A DNA stretch of 64,000 nt from Bimastos eiseni (Eukaryota; Annelida; Clitellata; Crassiclitellata; Lumbricidae): positions 41,835,495 through 41,899,494 of the forward strand of contig OY365811.1 in the NCBI GenBank assembly GCA_959347315.1. Reading direction: 5' to 3'. The first letter of the stretch is position 1, and the number at the start of each line of letters is the position of its first letter. This document shows positions 12,144-21,100 of this stretch, piece by piece. A program made the translations under genes and the position numbers. The notes under the pieces are model-generated. The model worked only from the letters and a program-made list of their open reading frames with translations. It searched no databases and was not told where the DNA came from.

Positions 12144-15100
12144 GTGCTGCTCACACATGTACTGGACATTTTTCTCTGACATGACGCAGCGCGAACAAGC
12201 TGGTGACCTGCGCTTGGCTTTCGAATAGTTCAGAATTGTAATTGAGCAAATAGTAAAGAGTAATTAAGGCCCTAAAACATAATATTAAAACGACCTCCTT
12301 GTAAGATCAGCCCATACAACAGTGAGTCCACATGACCTCATCCTACCCAGAGTTGATGCCTCTGTCCAGAGATCTTCTTTAATGCAAATTTTACGACTGC
12401 TTAAAATTGATGCTGTTATTCATAATTCTTGCATAAACTATGGTGCGTTGCTGGTAGTCAAATAAGCAATATTCTTAATAACCTACTTACTTGATTTTCG
12501 TTGAAGTAAGTTAATAATGGCAAGCTAAGCTTATTTGTGGCATGCAGGCGAATCAAGAGGAATTGTCCTGGATATCATAGGACTACGAAGTACATAATAA
12601 TACTCCTAAATGCAAGTAATATATTTTGAAGTTTTGTTTTGCAGTGTTAACTAATCCAGACACTTTCAGAAAGCAGATTGCCATTGGCTGCGACTTTCCT
12701 ATGCTGGCTCAGCTAGGTATGTGACAAATAAATACATTGGGGGGTGGATGAGTGGATGGATGGATGGATGGATGGATGGATGGATGGATGGATGGATGGA
12801 TGGATGGATGGATGGATGGATGGATGGATGGATGGATGGATGGATGGATGGATGGATGGATGGATGGATGGATGGATGGATGGATGGATGGATGGATGGA
12901 TGGATGGATGGATGGATGGATGGATGGATGGATGGATGGATGGATGGATGGATGGATGGATGGATGGATGGATGGATGGATGGATGGATGGATGGATGGA
13001 TGGATGGATGGATGGATGGATGGATGGATGGATGGATGGATGGATGGATGGATGGATGGATGGATGGATGGATGGATGGATGGATGGATGGATGGATGGA
13101 TGGTTGGATGGATGGATGGATGGATGGATGGATGGATGGATGGATGGATGGATGGATGGATGGATGGATGGATAATAATACTAATGCAATGCACAGGTGT
13201 TTAATGTCAACAATTCATAGATCAATGAACAGTTTTGAGGTCACATACTAGCGCAACATAAAGGCGTTTGCATTTACATGTTCTCAGAGTTGGACGCCAG
13301 TGTTCCCTACATAGACGACGATGATGACGACGATCCTTTGTTGCCTCTCTTCCAAACGACACCCTACGTCTGCGGAAGGGTTCTCCTCGCCAGCGTTCTA
13401 GACTCCGTCGTCTCAGCCGTAAGTTAAACAAGACCTCAACACCCACGCTATTCACGTAGGCCTATCATGCGACTGGGCTTCAGCGCCATATATATAGTCT
13501 TATTATGACATTATTGCAACTTCATATATATATATATATATACATATACATTATATATATATACATGTATGCATATATTCTTGTGTATATATATACATTA
13601 CAAAATTGTTATCTGATACTCAGTTACTCTGATCGCTATTATAGTTATCCAGATCATTTCGGTCATGCGCCTGAATCTGTTCTTAATAGGCTTTCCTAAA
13701 CGGAAAAGTGCTGGACCTGATACGCGCCCTGGTGACGGGTGGTGAAAGCAGTGACCTAGAAAAGATCATGGCGGACGGCGTTGGTATCGTACGCAAAGCT
13801 AAGTCCGCACAATTCAACACAGCCAGGAAAAGATCATCGCTCGCCCTTCTCAGCCTTGCACACGGACCACTGGAGAGCTTCCAGGTCAAACATTTGACTC
13901 TTTCTGTCCGTTAAATATACCATACAATTGCCCGACAATATAACTGTGATGTCATATTACCCCCTCCCCTATATAATTGGTTCATTAGTGCGTGCGCGCC
14001 TCGTCGGCTCAATTGCAATTATATTGCTCTAAGTCCCAACACCCAGTCAGTGCAGTTACTACTCATCCCAAGTTCTCCAACCGCGCCGTATGATCCATGT
14101 CCGACGCCGCACCACGTACCTGGAAATATCTACTTCCTGAATTCCGTACTTTTAGGTTCGTCCACCATCGCTGCCCTTCATCCAGCTCCATCTGTCTCAA
14201 GCTCCACCTATTCGTCACCTTCGTTGATCCTCCACCTTTCAATCCTCGACCAAAACGTCACCATCCTTAACAGCTACACTGCGTAGCCCTGCTGACCTTC
14301 TGGAAACCGAACTAGGAACCGGACTTCCCACGGACAACGCCTACTCTCTGGACAATCCCTTTGATTCGATGCAGCGCTCTTGAATAAGCAGGTGCCTTAC
14401 ACTTGGCTTTCAAGTGGCGCTTTAGAAGTTTGGAGATAACGATAACCATTATAACTTCCTAGGACAAGGATCGAACCTGTACTCTCCGCGTTACAGGCCG
14501 GCAATTCTGACAAATCGGCCACCGTGCCATACGTAACTCTCTTTCGTTAATCAGTGGCTTCGATCACGAATGCTTAACGACATTGGCAATACCTATTCTT
14601 AGTTGGCAACCGCAGGATGTTTGCAGAAGAGAAAATGTTTGAAGTTGTTTTCACGGGAAATATAACGAGGTATCGAAAACAATTATTGAGGTAGGCTATC
14701 TTGCGCGGACCCCAACAGTAGAATTTGACATTCTGCGAAGACTGTTGCTGGCGCTCTGGAATCCACTTTAGCTATATGTAAACTAAACTTTCATTTAAAA
14801 TGGAAAAACTTGTAAAAGTCATCATGTTTCCATATAGTTTAAATTTATTAGTAGGCATACACGCATGATGACCCTACCCTAAAGAGTGTATATCATATAT
14901 CATACAATATCAACGTGTACACATGTACATCAGGTCGATATAGGTCATAATGAAGTCGTATTTTAAAGGACTGAGGGTACTGAATTCGAGGGTAAGTCTG
15001 GCCAAAGACTAGCAGCAGGGGATCATAAACGAAGCTGTTGGGTCAACACCAGCCCTCCTGAAAATCGAACAATGCTCTATAGATCCGCCACAGGACATCG

Positions 15101-15870
15101 ATTCTTGGACAATCCCTCTTACTTGACGCAGCTGCACGTTGCCCTTCGCACAGCATTAGTGGCTTATTGAAAAAATTTATTGAGTTCCAAATGACGTTTT
15201 TCATTTTGTAGAGTTGCACTGAATACGGCGAACTGCTGATCAATTCACTTCGAGCCTTTGGTCTTCTCTGCCTTGGCGTCTACCGTCTTTTGGATCCAGA
15301 TTCAAAGGACCCGAAACACCAGAAGAGATACGTCATCACCAGTCCACCTTACAAGTTCAAAATCCTTCCATCCGACAGGGTTAGCTGACAGAATTTATTT
15401 GACGAGTCATAAATCACGAGTACAGTAGTTGTAATAGTTTAACGACACTGTGTGATCATAGGAGTCGCCCTCCTCCCTTATCCAGGTTGGGACTGGCACT
15501 TACAGAGTGCTGACAGTGGCGGCGTTAATCGTGAACTTGGTATGGTTAGTTATAATTTAGCAACACTACATGTATGTGATAACATGGATTATTAGCGTCG
15601 CCCTCCTTCTTAATCCAGGCATGGGACTGGCACTGTAGGAGTGCAGACAGTTGCGGAGTTGGTTATATGTTGGTAGTTTAACGACACTGTGATTACATAA
15701 TATATCATTGGAGTCTCCCTCCTCCTTTATCCAGGCTGGGGACTGGCACTGCTGAACTGCAAGCAGTGCTGAATTTAAATGAATACGTGTTGCAGATACT
15801 CTACTCAGCTGCCTACAGAGTCGACTACAGTGGTTTTGAAGGTGTCTACTGTCTTTCCAAAAACAGTTAA
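129..15870 (+). CDS. Slo/BK-type calcium-activated K+ channel alpha subunit, 3' half (partial)
   Basis: Pore-forming subunit of a large-conductance, calcium- and voltage-gated potassium channel (KCNMA1/slowpoke family, plasma membrane). The voltage sensor and pore lie left of the window. Exons: 129-290, 2290-2402, 2878-3033, 4320-4424, 7821-7953, 9579-9824, 11025-11208, 12645-12716, 13288-13418, 13690-13884, 15212-15379, 15796-15870 (stop). Splice sites are GT/AG and phases agree, giving 579 residues. Exon 1 ([17 protein letters not shown]) and exons 2-3 match the end of RCK1; exon 5 carries TGTVHWCP; exon 6 (PLRAS) starts RCK2. Exon 9 has the calcium bowl [15 protein letters not shown] followed by TPYVCG, exon 10 LIRALVTGG, exon 11 [10 protein letters not shown]. 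The acidic bowl argues for a Slo1-like rather than Slo3-like protein, but divergence from canonical Slo1 is considerable and the RCK1-RCK2 linker is short, so it may be a paralogue. The least certain junction is exon 4 to exon 5. Confidence 0.88.
934..1000 (+). mobile_element. Possible hAT-like terminal sequence
   Basis: CAGTGGCGGCTCCACAG followed by a GGGGCCATGGCCCC palindrome resembles the start of hAT-type nonautonomous elements. I found no matching far end or target duplication in the following sequence, so this is at best a solo or decayed end inside Slo intron 1. The rest of that intron (291-2289) holds only a copy of the 100-bp repeat and AT-rich microsatellites. Confidence 0.25.
1541..1652 (+). 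repeat. Dispersed ~100-bp repeat, copy 1 (family A)
   Basis: Unit begins GTTGCAGTTTAACGACAC, continues through AAAGATCATTAGCRTCGCC and CTCCTCCTTT, and ends AGGCTTGGGACTGGCACTG plus a variable tail ending near GCGGAGTT. About 17 copies are present in the window, mostly on the + strand and mostly in introns. No coding potential and no terminal repeats are evident. It may be a short nonautonomous element or a fragment of a larger one. Confidence 0.75.
2440..2820 (+). repeat. Degenerate tetranucleotide tract (CATT then CAGT)
   Basis: Slo intron 2 holds (CATT)n around 2450-2500 and a longer degenerate (CAGT)n/(CAAT)n tract around 2683-2810, ending 57 bases before the exon at 2878. Open frames across it are repeat artefacts. 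Confidence 0.85.
3251..3424. repeat. Inverted repeat with ~52-bp arms (family C)
   Basis: Arms 3251-3302 and 3372-3424 are near-perfect reverse complements (shared core CTGTAAATCACAAGTATTAT in the right arm) around a ~70-bp centre. Parts of the left arm and centre recur in inverted orientation at 3965-4016 and 4172-4204, so three or four copies of the same sequence lie within 1 kb of Slo intron 3. Confidence 0.8.
3556..3650 (+). repeat. Family A repeat, copy 2
   Basis: Divergent copy: GTTGCAGTTTAACGAGACC to CTTGGGACTGGCCCTG, in Slo intron 3. Confidence 0.65.
3704..3872 (+). repeat. (TTA)n/(TAC)n trinucleotide tract
   Basis: Interrupted ATT repeats with an internal ACT block in Slo intron 3. 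The open frames of poly-Tyr or poly-Ile across it are artefacts. Confidence 0.95.
3884..3965 (+). repeat. Family A repeat, copy 3
   Basis: GGTTTCAGTTTAACGAAGC to CTTGGGACTAGCACT, directly after the ATT tract. Confidence 0.65.
4024..4096 (-). repeat. Repeat with (ATCC)n tail, copy 1 (family D)
   Basis: On the - strand it reads AATTTCTGTAAATGGCAACGG, then GCCTCTGTTATCAAAACTG, then a gene-free end running into CTCTGGATCCATCCATCC. Further copies lie at 9465-9544 and 10554-10625. Ending in a GGAT/ATCC microsatellite is characteristic of the family here. Confidence 0.6.
4490..4865 (+). mobile_element. LINE 3'-end fragment (family 1)
   Basis: Decayed C-terminal end of a non-LTR retrotransposon ORF2. 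The + frame shows [10 protein letters not shown], then [18 protein letters not shown] and [12 protein letters not shown], followed by a non-coding tail with AAAGTGGCGCTTTAGAAATTT. A second copy with [12 protein letters not shown] lies at 14085-14440. It lies inside Slo intron 4, with no reverse-transcriptase core left. Confidence 0.6.
4866..5141 (-). mobile_element. LINE 3'-end fragment (family 2)
   Basis: On the - strand a short frame contains [15 protein letters not shown], the C-terminal motif common to many CR1/L2-like LINE ORF2 proteins, followed by a tail antisense to GGAGGCGCTTCC. It meets the + strand LINE fragment at 4490-4865 tail to tail. Confidence 0.6.
5156..5402 (+). mobile_element. 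LINE 3'-end fragment (family 3), copy 1
   Basis: Nucleotide match to 25495-25770 and 63335-63470. All share CGTCCACTTCGCTCGTTC and/or CTCATCCTCTTTCGC and a 3' end AAATGCTTAAATACAA. The frame is broken, but in the better copy it encodes a C-terminal LINE-like stretch. It lies in Slo intron 4. Confidence 0.6.
6069..6655. mobile_element. Expanded hAT-like nonautonomous element (family G)
   Basis: The right part (6567-6655) aligns by eye with the right end of the hAT-like element at 52670-53012 (ACAGATTGATTACGGACCCG here, AAGTTGATTGCGGGCCCGAG there). The left part (about 6115-6415) is a degenerate tandem array of a ~28-bp unit close to GGGCCCCTAGGCAGAGAAAT, which occurs only once or twice in the shorter copies. 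No clean target duplication is visible, so the limits are approximate. It lies inside Slo intron 4. Confidence 0.55.
7340..7385 (+). repeat. (ATT)n tract
   Basis: Short simple repeat in Slo intron 4. The stretch 6656-7560 otherwise shows nothing I recognise. Confidence 0.8.
7584..7765 (+). repeat. (ATT)n-(ATC)n-(GTC)n compound trinucleotide tract
   Basis: Compound trinucleotide repeat ending about 55 bases before the Slo exon at 7821. Poly-Ile and poly-Asn frames across it are artefacts. Confidence 0.95.
8313..8397 (-). repeat. Family A repeat, copy 4 (inverted)
   Basis: Reverse-oriented copy: GTGCCAGTCCCAGCCCTGAA to AGTGTCGTTAAAC on the + strand. Confidence 0.65.
8400..8830 (-). mobile_element. 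LINE 3'-end fragment (family 4)
   Basis: On the - strand, broken frames show [22 protein letters not shown] sequence, then [16 protein letters not shown], then a tail including GGGCGTTATGAAAATTTTCG. This is the C-terminal region of a LINE ORF2. A short piece of the same family (GTTGCCACCAAGGGTCCAC on the + strand) is at 22030-22160. It sits in Slo intron 5. Confidence 0.6.
8995..9085 (+). repeat. (TG)n-(TA)n microsatellite
   Basis: Dinucleotide repeat in Slo intron 5, followed at 9180-9240 by a GCGCCTCTGAGTAG to GGGGCGCTATAGAAAT LINE/SINE-type tail. Confidence 0.9.
9318..9423 (-). repeat. Family A repeat, copy 5 (inverted)
   Basis: Reverse copy from CGCCACTGGTAGTACTCGG to CAGTGTCGTTAAACTGCAAC. 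Confidence 0.7.
9465..9544 (+). repeat. Family D repeat, copy 2
   Basis: AAATTTCTGTCGACGGCAAC to GGATCCATCCGTCCATCC. It ends 34 bases before the Slo exon at 9579. Confidence 0.65.
10415..10625 (+). repeat. Family A copies 6-7 joined to family D copy 3
   Basis: One family A copy (10415-10510) is followed by a 5' part of another (10517-10553), which runs straight into a family D unit (10554-10625, TTTCTGTCGACGGCAACGG to GGATCCATCCATCCG). The sharp junction suggests a composite repeat or an insertion of one in the other. Confidence 0.6.
12091..12141 (+). repeat. (CT)n microsatellite
   Basis: About 25 CT dinucleotides in Slo intron 7, followed by a LINE family 1 tail remnant (GACGCAGCGCGAACAAGCTG) at 12183-12240. 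Confidence 0.95.
12744..13172 (+). repeat. (TGGA)n array of ~430 bp
   Basis: Nearly perfect GGAT tetranucleotide array, about 107 units with one visible variant (GGTT near 13104). It begins 28 bases after the splice donor at 12717 and fills three quarters of the 571-base Slo intron 8. All three frames are open on each strand (WMDG or IHPS repeats); these are not genes. Confidence 0.97.
13525..13600 (+). repeat. (TA)n microsatellite
   Basis: Interrupted TATA tract in the short Slo intron 9. Confidence 0.85.
14040..14442 (+). mobile_element. LINE 3'-end fragment (family 1), copy 2
   Basis: Frame-broken + strand coding remnant with [14 protein letters not shown] and [12 protein letters not shown], followed by a tail with AAGTGGCGCTTTAGAAGTTT. 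It parallels 4490-4865. It is in Slo intron 10. Confidence 0.6.
14462..14535 (-). mobile_element. tRNA-derived SINE fragment
   Basis: On the - strand a B-box-like CAGGTTCGATCCTT is preceded by GCGGAGAGTA and a decayed A-box-like TGGCCGATTTGTC. The same GTAACACGGAG-type head occurs at 28080 and 29812. It is unlikely to fold as a functional tRNA. Confidence 0.55.
15433..15770 (+). repeat. Family A copies 8-10 in tandem
   Basis: Three head-to-tail copies, spaced about 115 bases, fill most of the last Slo intron and end 26 bases before the terminal exon at 15796. Confidence 0.75.
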
Positions 15871-16527
15871 ATTAACGGACCATTATCTTTATACGAGAGT
15901 TTAACGACATCTTATTCCATTACAGGCTGTATACGTCTTCAAAGTTATTTACGTATTAGTTCAATGCCATACATAGTTTTCATCCGTTTTCTTTCTTCTG
16001 TCGTTCTTTCATTTGTCTTTCTCTCTTTTGTCTTATTTTCGTTTGTCTGGTTATTGATTCTGTTTTTGACTCATACGGTAATATTTAACAGATGGGTCTT
16101 ATGTGTTTTTCTTAACATATAACATTATTTAATTTATATATATATATATATGTACATCATGTACATGTATTTATATATATATATATATGCATAGTTAGTT
16201 GGTCAGTTAGTTAGTTGGCCATATGTTTTCTTTTTTATCCTCTTTTTTGACCGTATTGGTTCTTTTCTTATTCAATTTTTTTAACCATCAAGATTTTTCA
16301 CTATCTCATTTACAGTGCTTAAAGCGAATATGCGGTATATATAGTGGTAAGAACAAGGGTTTCAAATGTGTCTAAGCAACATTAATAAGGACGCAGAGCG
16401 CAGCTTAACGTTATGTAGTGACTATATACAGGTACATATAAAGAACTGGGATAGTGGTCTTAAAGGTGTCCAAACCCAAATTTAAAATAATTATTAACTG
16501 ATAACCGATAAAGCTAGTATTAATATA

Positions 16528-16558
<31 letters not shown>

Positions 16559-16841
16559 TACGTACGCAGCGAGGAGAGAGATTTTCAAATTTGAGCGATT
16601 TTGCGTACGGGTGCGCACGGTGGGGTCCGGAAAATATATGCACGTACGCAAATAAAGCTGTTTGATTATGACGTCCACAGTACGGAATATTAAAATCAGA
16701 ACTGTAAACCCAATCACAGCTAGACTTATTCATGCTGTACATTTTATGTAGAACTAAAACTTATTTAAATGCAAGTGTTGTTAGAGTTTTATTTCTTCAT
16801 GACAGTTAACCAATTTAAGCTGTGAAATATGATGCTTGAAA

Positions 16842-16847
16842 AATAAA
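16842..16847 (+). promoter_or_regulatory. Candidate polyadenylation signal for Slo
   Basis: First AATAAA that I see downstream of the Slo stop codon, about 970 bases away. Weak by itself in AT-rich sequence. Confidence 0.3.
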
Positions 16848-16976
16848 TAGCTATGGTAAAATTAATGTCTTATAGATATCTTAAGCTATTTATATTTTGC
16901 AATGGGGTAGAGCTCAGATGGGGAGGGGTTCACAAAATGTACGCGGCGCAACAGGAGAGGGGTCCGAAAATCCGAT

Positions 16977-17521
16977 TTGTCTGCGTGTGTTATGATTGTA
17001 TTAATTATTGAGTTTCCTCTTAGCACATGCCCTATCCATCTCCGTTGTCTCTGTCTTATCGTGCGTAGTAAGGTTCTTTCTTCTCCTGTTATTCCCAGTA
17101 TCTCTTCGTTTGTTACATGCTCTGTCCAACTGGTTCTCTCCATTCTCCTCCATCTCCACATCTCGAAGGCTTCCAATCTTTTTATATCTTCCTTCCTCAT
17201 TGTCCATGTCTCTGAGCCATACAATACTACACTCCACACTTTATTAGTCGTTTCTTTAGTTCTTTGTTTTTTTCCCTCCCAATAGTTCCTTGTAAACAGA
17301 AATTTCTCCATCATTTTCAGATCTACGTTCTCCAACCTTTCGACCTCAGAAGTACATTGAGTTGACCAGGAGAGAAAGTAAACAACGTGGAAATACGACC
17401 AAGATCCCAATGAGTGGAACTCAAATGTATCGGCTTCTTTAGTAAACCGCTTTCGTCTCGTAGCCTCCGTGCGTTTCAAGCTCATTGAATATACGGCCAT
17501 CCGCTTATTTCTAGCTACCAT
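16977..17521 (-). mobile_element. LINE reverse-transcriptase C-terminal fragment (pseudogene)
   Basis: The - strand frame contains LYGSETWTMRKEDIKRLEAF, WTEHVTNEEIL and RRWIGHVLRG, the extreme C-terminal region of endonuclease/reverse-transcriptase proteins of non-LTR retrotransposons. Upstream the 211-codon frame loses similarity and no polymerase motif (YADD-type) remains. Not a host gene, although the frame is long. Confidence 0.8.
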
Positions 17522-17856
17522 TATAAGATATGTTTACATATCGGAATGCATGCTCAATCACGTTTCAATTGTATTATGTGCTATATGAGTTATTTTTGTC
17601 AATTTCTCGCATTGCACGTTTACTGAGATCAAGTTTTTTCAGTGTATAGCCTATAGGCGATACTGGCTTGCCAAATATAACGAACAATTATGAAGAAATT
17701 TATGAAACCTTCGCAAATGTAAGGAAGCTTTGGCAGACTAGTTACTACATGTATCTCGTATTTTAAAGACATGTTTTCGTTGCCAAACATACGGTGAATG
17801 CAAACGTGTTCAGAAATAGAGTATTGAATCTTTGGGTTAAATTATTCATTGTTTTC

Positions 17857-18095
17857 AGCACGAGAGTATTCTTCGTGTGTGAAGATAGCAGAAGGGTACA
17901 ACCTTCAGTTTAATAATTCATCTTTGCCCCATTTTCTTCGGTACGATAGTATTCTTTATATATGAAGATATCAATGCGAATCTAACTTCAATTTAATTTT
18001 GTATATTTTTCCTGTATGAAAATATTCTTTGCAACATGATTCAACCTTCAGCTTAATCATTCATCTTTGCCCTCATTGTCTTCCTTGCGATATCA
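17857..18095 (-). repeat. Degenerate ~80-bp triplication downstream of OXSM
   Basis: Three related units share TTCATCTTTGCCC, GTATTCTT and AACCTTCAG/AACTTCAATTTAAT blocks. They occupy the probable 3' UTR and end of OXSM. Confidence 0.55.
17992..17997 (-). promoter_or_regulatory. Candidate polyadenylation signal for OXSM
   Basis: ATTAAA on the - strand, about 134 bases after the OXSM stop, within the degenerate triplication. Confidence 0.35.
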
Positions 18096-18130
18096 CCCTC
18101 AATGTGTTTCAAAATCCATGGAATATACCA

Positions 18131-21100
18131 TTACTCCATTTCAACATTACCAACACAAAGGGATGCATTTGTCCCACCAAATCCAAACGAGTTCGTCAGT
18201 GCCACTCGTCGACTCCCCTTCCCACTCTCACCCCACGTCACATCGCTACCCTTCCTCATTAGGTTCAACCCAACCCCTACATCTGGATTTTCAAGATTAA
18301 CAGTCCATGGCATTACACCCTCGCGACAGGCAAGTACGGTAAAAATAGTTTCCACGGCCCCGGCCGCCCCTAGGAGGTGACCGGTCGCTCCTTTTGTCGA
18401 CGATACTCCTATCCTGCCATGCGGAAAAAGCCGCTCGATCGCACGGACCTCTGCAGCATCTCCCAGTGGAGTTGAAGTCGCATGCGCATTTACATGACCA
18501 ACATCCTCGACTCCAACTCTGGCATCCTTCAGTGCAGCCCTCATACACCGATATGCACCATCACCATCCACGGATGGAGCCGTCACGTGGGACGCGTCCC
18601 CGGAGAGCCCGTACCCAAGAATCTCCGCAAGGATCGTCGCGCCGCGTCTCCGAGCGTGCCCCATTTCCTCCAGGATGAGAATTCCCGCTCCCTCTGATAT
18701 AACAAACCCGTTCCGATCCCGGTCAAAAGGTCTCGAGGATTCCGTGGGTCGATCTTCGAAGCCAGTGCTCAGCGCGCGCATCCTTGCAAACCCCGCAACC
18801 GCCACGGGGCCAACGCATGCCTCTGTTCCGCCGCATACCATGACGTCGACGTCACCATGACGGATGAAGCGTGACGCATCTCCGACCGCATGGAGACCGG
18901 TTGTACAGGCGGTAGAGACGGAGTGGTTGACGCCCTTGAGAAAAGAAAAGATAAATCCATTAATCTCACATTTTAATTGACCTATTCTAACTGTTGGATG
19001 TGCTTACCAGTATTTTTAAATCAACTGTTGCCTAAGTACACTAAACATAATCTGTGTCGTTGTGTAAATCTTGCTCATACTTTGTTACTGTAACTGAACA
19101 TTTATATATTGCCACTCAGGATATTCACAACCCAAATCTAACATGCAAGATAGATCTTATGAGATAGATATGACAGATCTTCATAAGTGATTATTAAAAT
19201 TTGAAGGAAGGAAGTGAATGTGAGCTACAAAGAGATAGATTGGCAATCGATTCCACGCTTCTGCTCCCGTGGAATGGAATCGACTTTGTAGCTCATATTC
19301 ACTTCCTTCCTTCAAAAAACGACTCAAAACTCACTATTTCTCCTTAGCTTTCAACGACTTTCGGGATTTTAAGTGCACATTCCTCTGGTGACTGACTATC
19401 CATGCCTCAGAGGATTTCGGTGGGACCATGCACACGTTAGAGATTTCATAATAGTAATAATAATAATAAAGTCATTATTACCAGAACAATACAACTGCGA
19501 CTCATTTGCAGGACTGAAATATTACAAGTGTAATGTAATGTTGCGGAATACACGTAACAAAAACAAAGGCCCAGTGTAGCAGTGTTTAGCAAAATCTTCT
19601 CTTGAGTCATTCCAGTCATGACCCACATCTTTCCGCTGACTCATCAACATGTAACACAGAGAATATGAATTCAAGGATTCAATCAGGCGATCATTGAGCA
19701 AGTCCTTCACTAGTAAATGCTCAGCGCCTTCAACCATATCATCATTATTATTATAATCTCTCGTCCGTCAGTCAGCAGAGGCTGACGATGAGATTTTCAC
19801 AAAGTTTCTCCACTTTTCTCTGTCTGCAATTGTGTCCAATGCTTTTCTCATAACTATTTCCCTTTCCTTGAGGTCTTGTTTTTGTCTGTCTCCCTCGGCT
19901 CTTTGTTCCCTCCACTTGGCAAAATAATGCCCTTGCTAGTAATCTTTCCCTGCCCATTCTTGTTACATGTCCAAACCAGGTTAGTCTTCTTCTCCTGATC
20001 TTGTCTACTAGCGTTTCCCTCTGTCCAAGTTCTTCTCTGGTCATCTCGATCTGGATTCTGTCTCGTCTGGTTCTTCCCGCGATTCTCCTAAGCCATCTCA
20101 TTTCCGCCTCCACCATCGATCATATGCTTCATCATAAATAAAAATAAAGATCCTGCAGAAGGAACTCACTCTGAAGCCGAACTTTAGGCTGATCAGACCA
20201 GACGCCATGTTGGCCAGGATCTTTGGCACAAAATGTGGACTGACTCTCTTGTAGCCTTTCTCTTTCAACGTCTGTCCAGTGTTAACTATGTCGTCAAGGC
20301 TGACCATTCCCATGCCCACAGCTACACCTGACAAATGACATCACCCATAACAAACTCAAGACAAGCTACCTCTTCCAAGATCTATCTTGCTTGTTAGACT
20401 TGGGTCCTGAATATATGTCCAGCACGGGAGTACCATCTACTCACATAGACATCACCATGCTAAACTTTTGATTATAATATTTATATTACAATAATGATAA
20501 AAAATAATAATAATTATAATAGTAGTAGTATTTAGCAATTGTAACAGTAACAATAACAATAATAATAAAAATAATAACAACAATAAAAGTAATAATAATA
20601 ATAAGAACATCAACAAATTTATTATGTAATAAATTTATTTCTACATGAAAACAAAATTAGAATAACGATCATAATAACAATAATAATAACACGAATATTA
20701 CAGCATATAACATTATATTCATAGTTAGCTGAAGATCGGCTAATAATGATTTTTAAAACTCAAAGGATTTGAACTACAGAAAAAAAAATTCTTTTACATT
20801 TTTCAAATATGATAATAATAATAAAAAGAAGAAGTAAAAGAATAACAATAATAACAAAATCAATAACAATGACAATCTCCTTTCAATCAACCTGTTCGAC
20901 ATCTTGCGTCCTCTTCCTCCGGTTTCCATTTGGCTTGGTCAAGCGCCTCCTGAGCAGCGACAAGGGCATAGACTGATGCGAGGGACATTGTCTTCTGGTC
21001 AGCAGGAGTGACGTATCGGTCAGTGTTCAGATGACCGGCGTCCACTCCACGCGGAACTCTTCCTGCCACTTTTGACGGGATGTCTCTATACTCTGACAAC

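Larger units (their letters stand above)
15871..18130. other. Intergenic region between convergent Slo and OXSM
   Basis: It holds TA-rich microsatellites (16136-16188, 16520-16560), a candidate polyadenylation signal, a LINE C-terminal fragment (16977-17270, - strand) and a degenerate tandem repeat (17857-18095). No further gene is supported. Confidence 0.7.

Noticed and set aside
12709..13251. Long overlapping ORFs of 140-176 codons on both strands
   Set aside because: They are translations of the pure GGAT array (WMDG and IHPS repeats) inside a Slo intron; no coding signal outside the array.
14462..14535. Functional tRNA gene
   Set aside because: A B-box-like motif is present, but I see no complete cloverleaf, and the same head recurs in SINE-like contexts.
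16886..17521. 211-codon - strand ORF as a possible host gene
   Set aside because: Its recognisable half is the C-terminal end of a LINE reverse transcriptase; the rest has no similarity that I can see and no start or splice context.
18394..18678. + strand ORFs opposite OXSM exon 4
   Set aside because: Shadow frames antisense to a GC-rich conserved exon.
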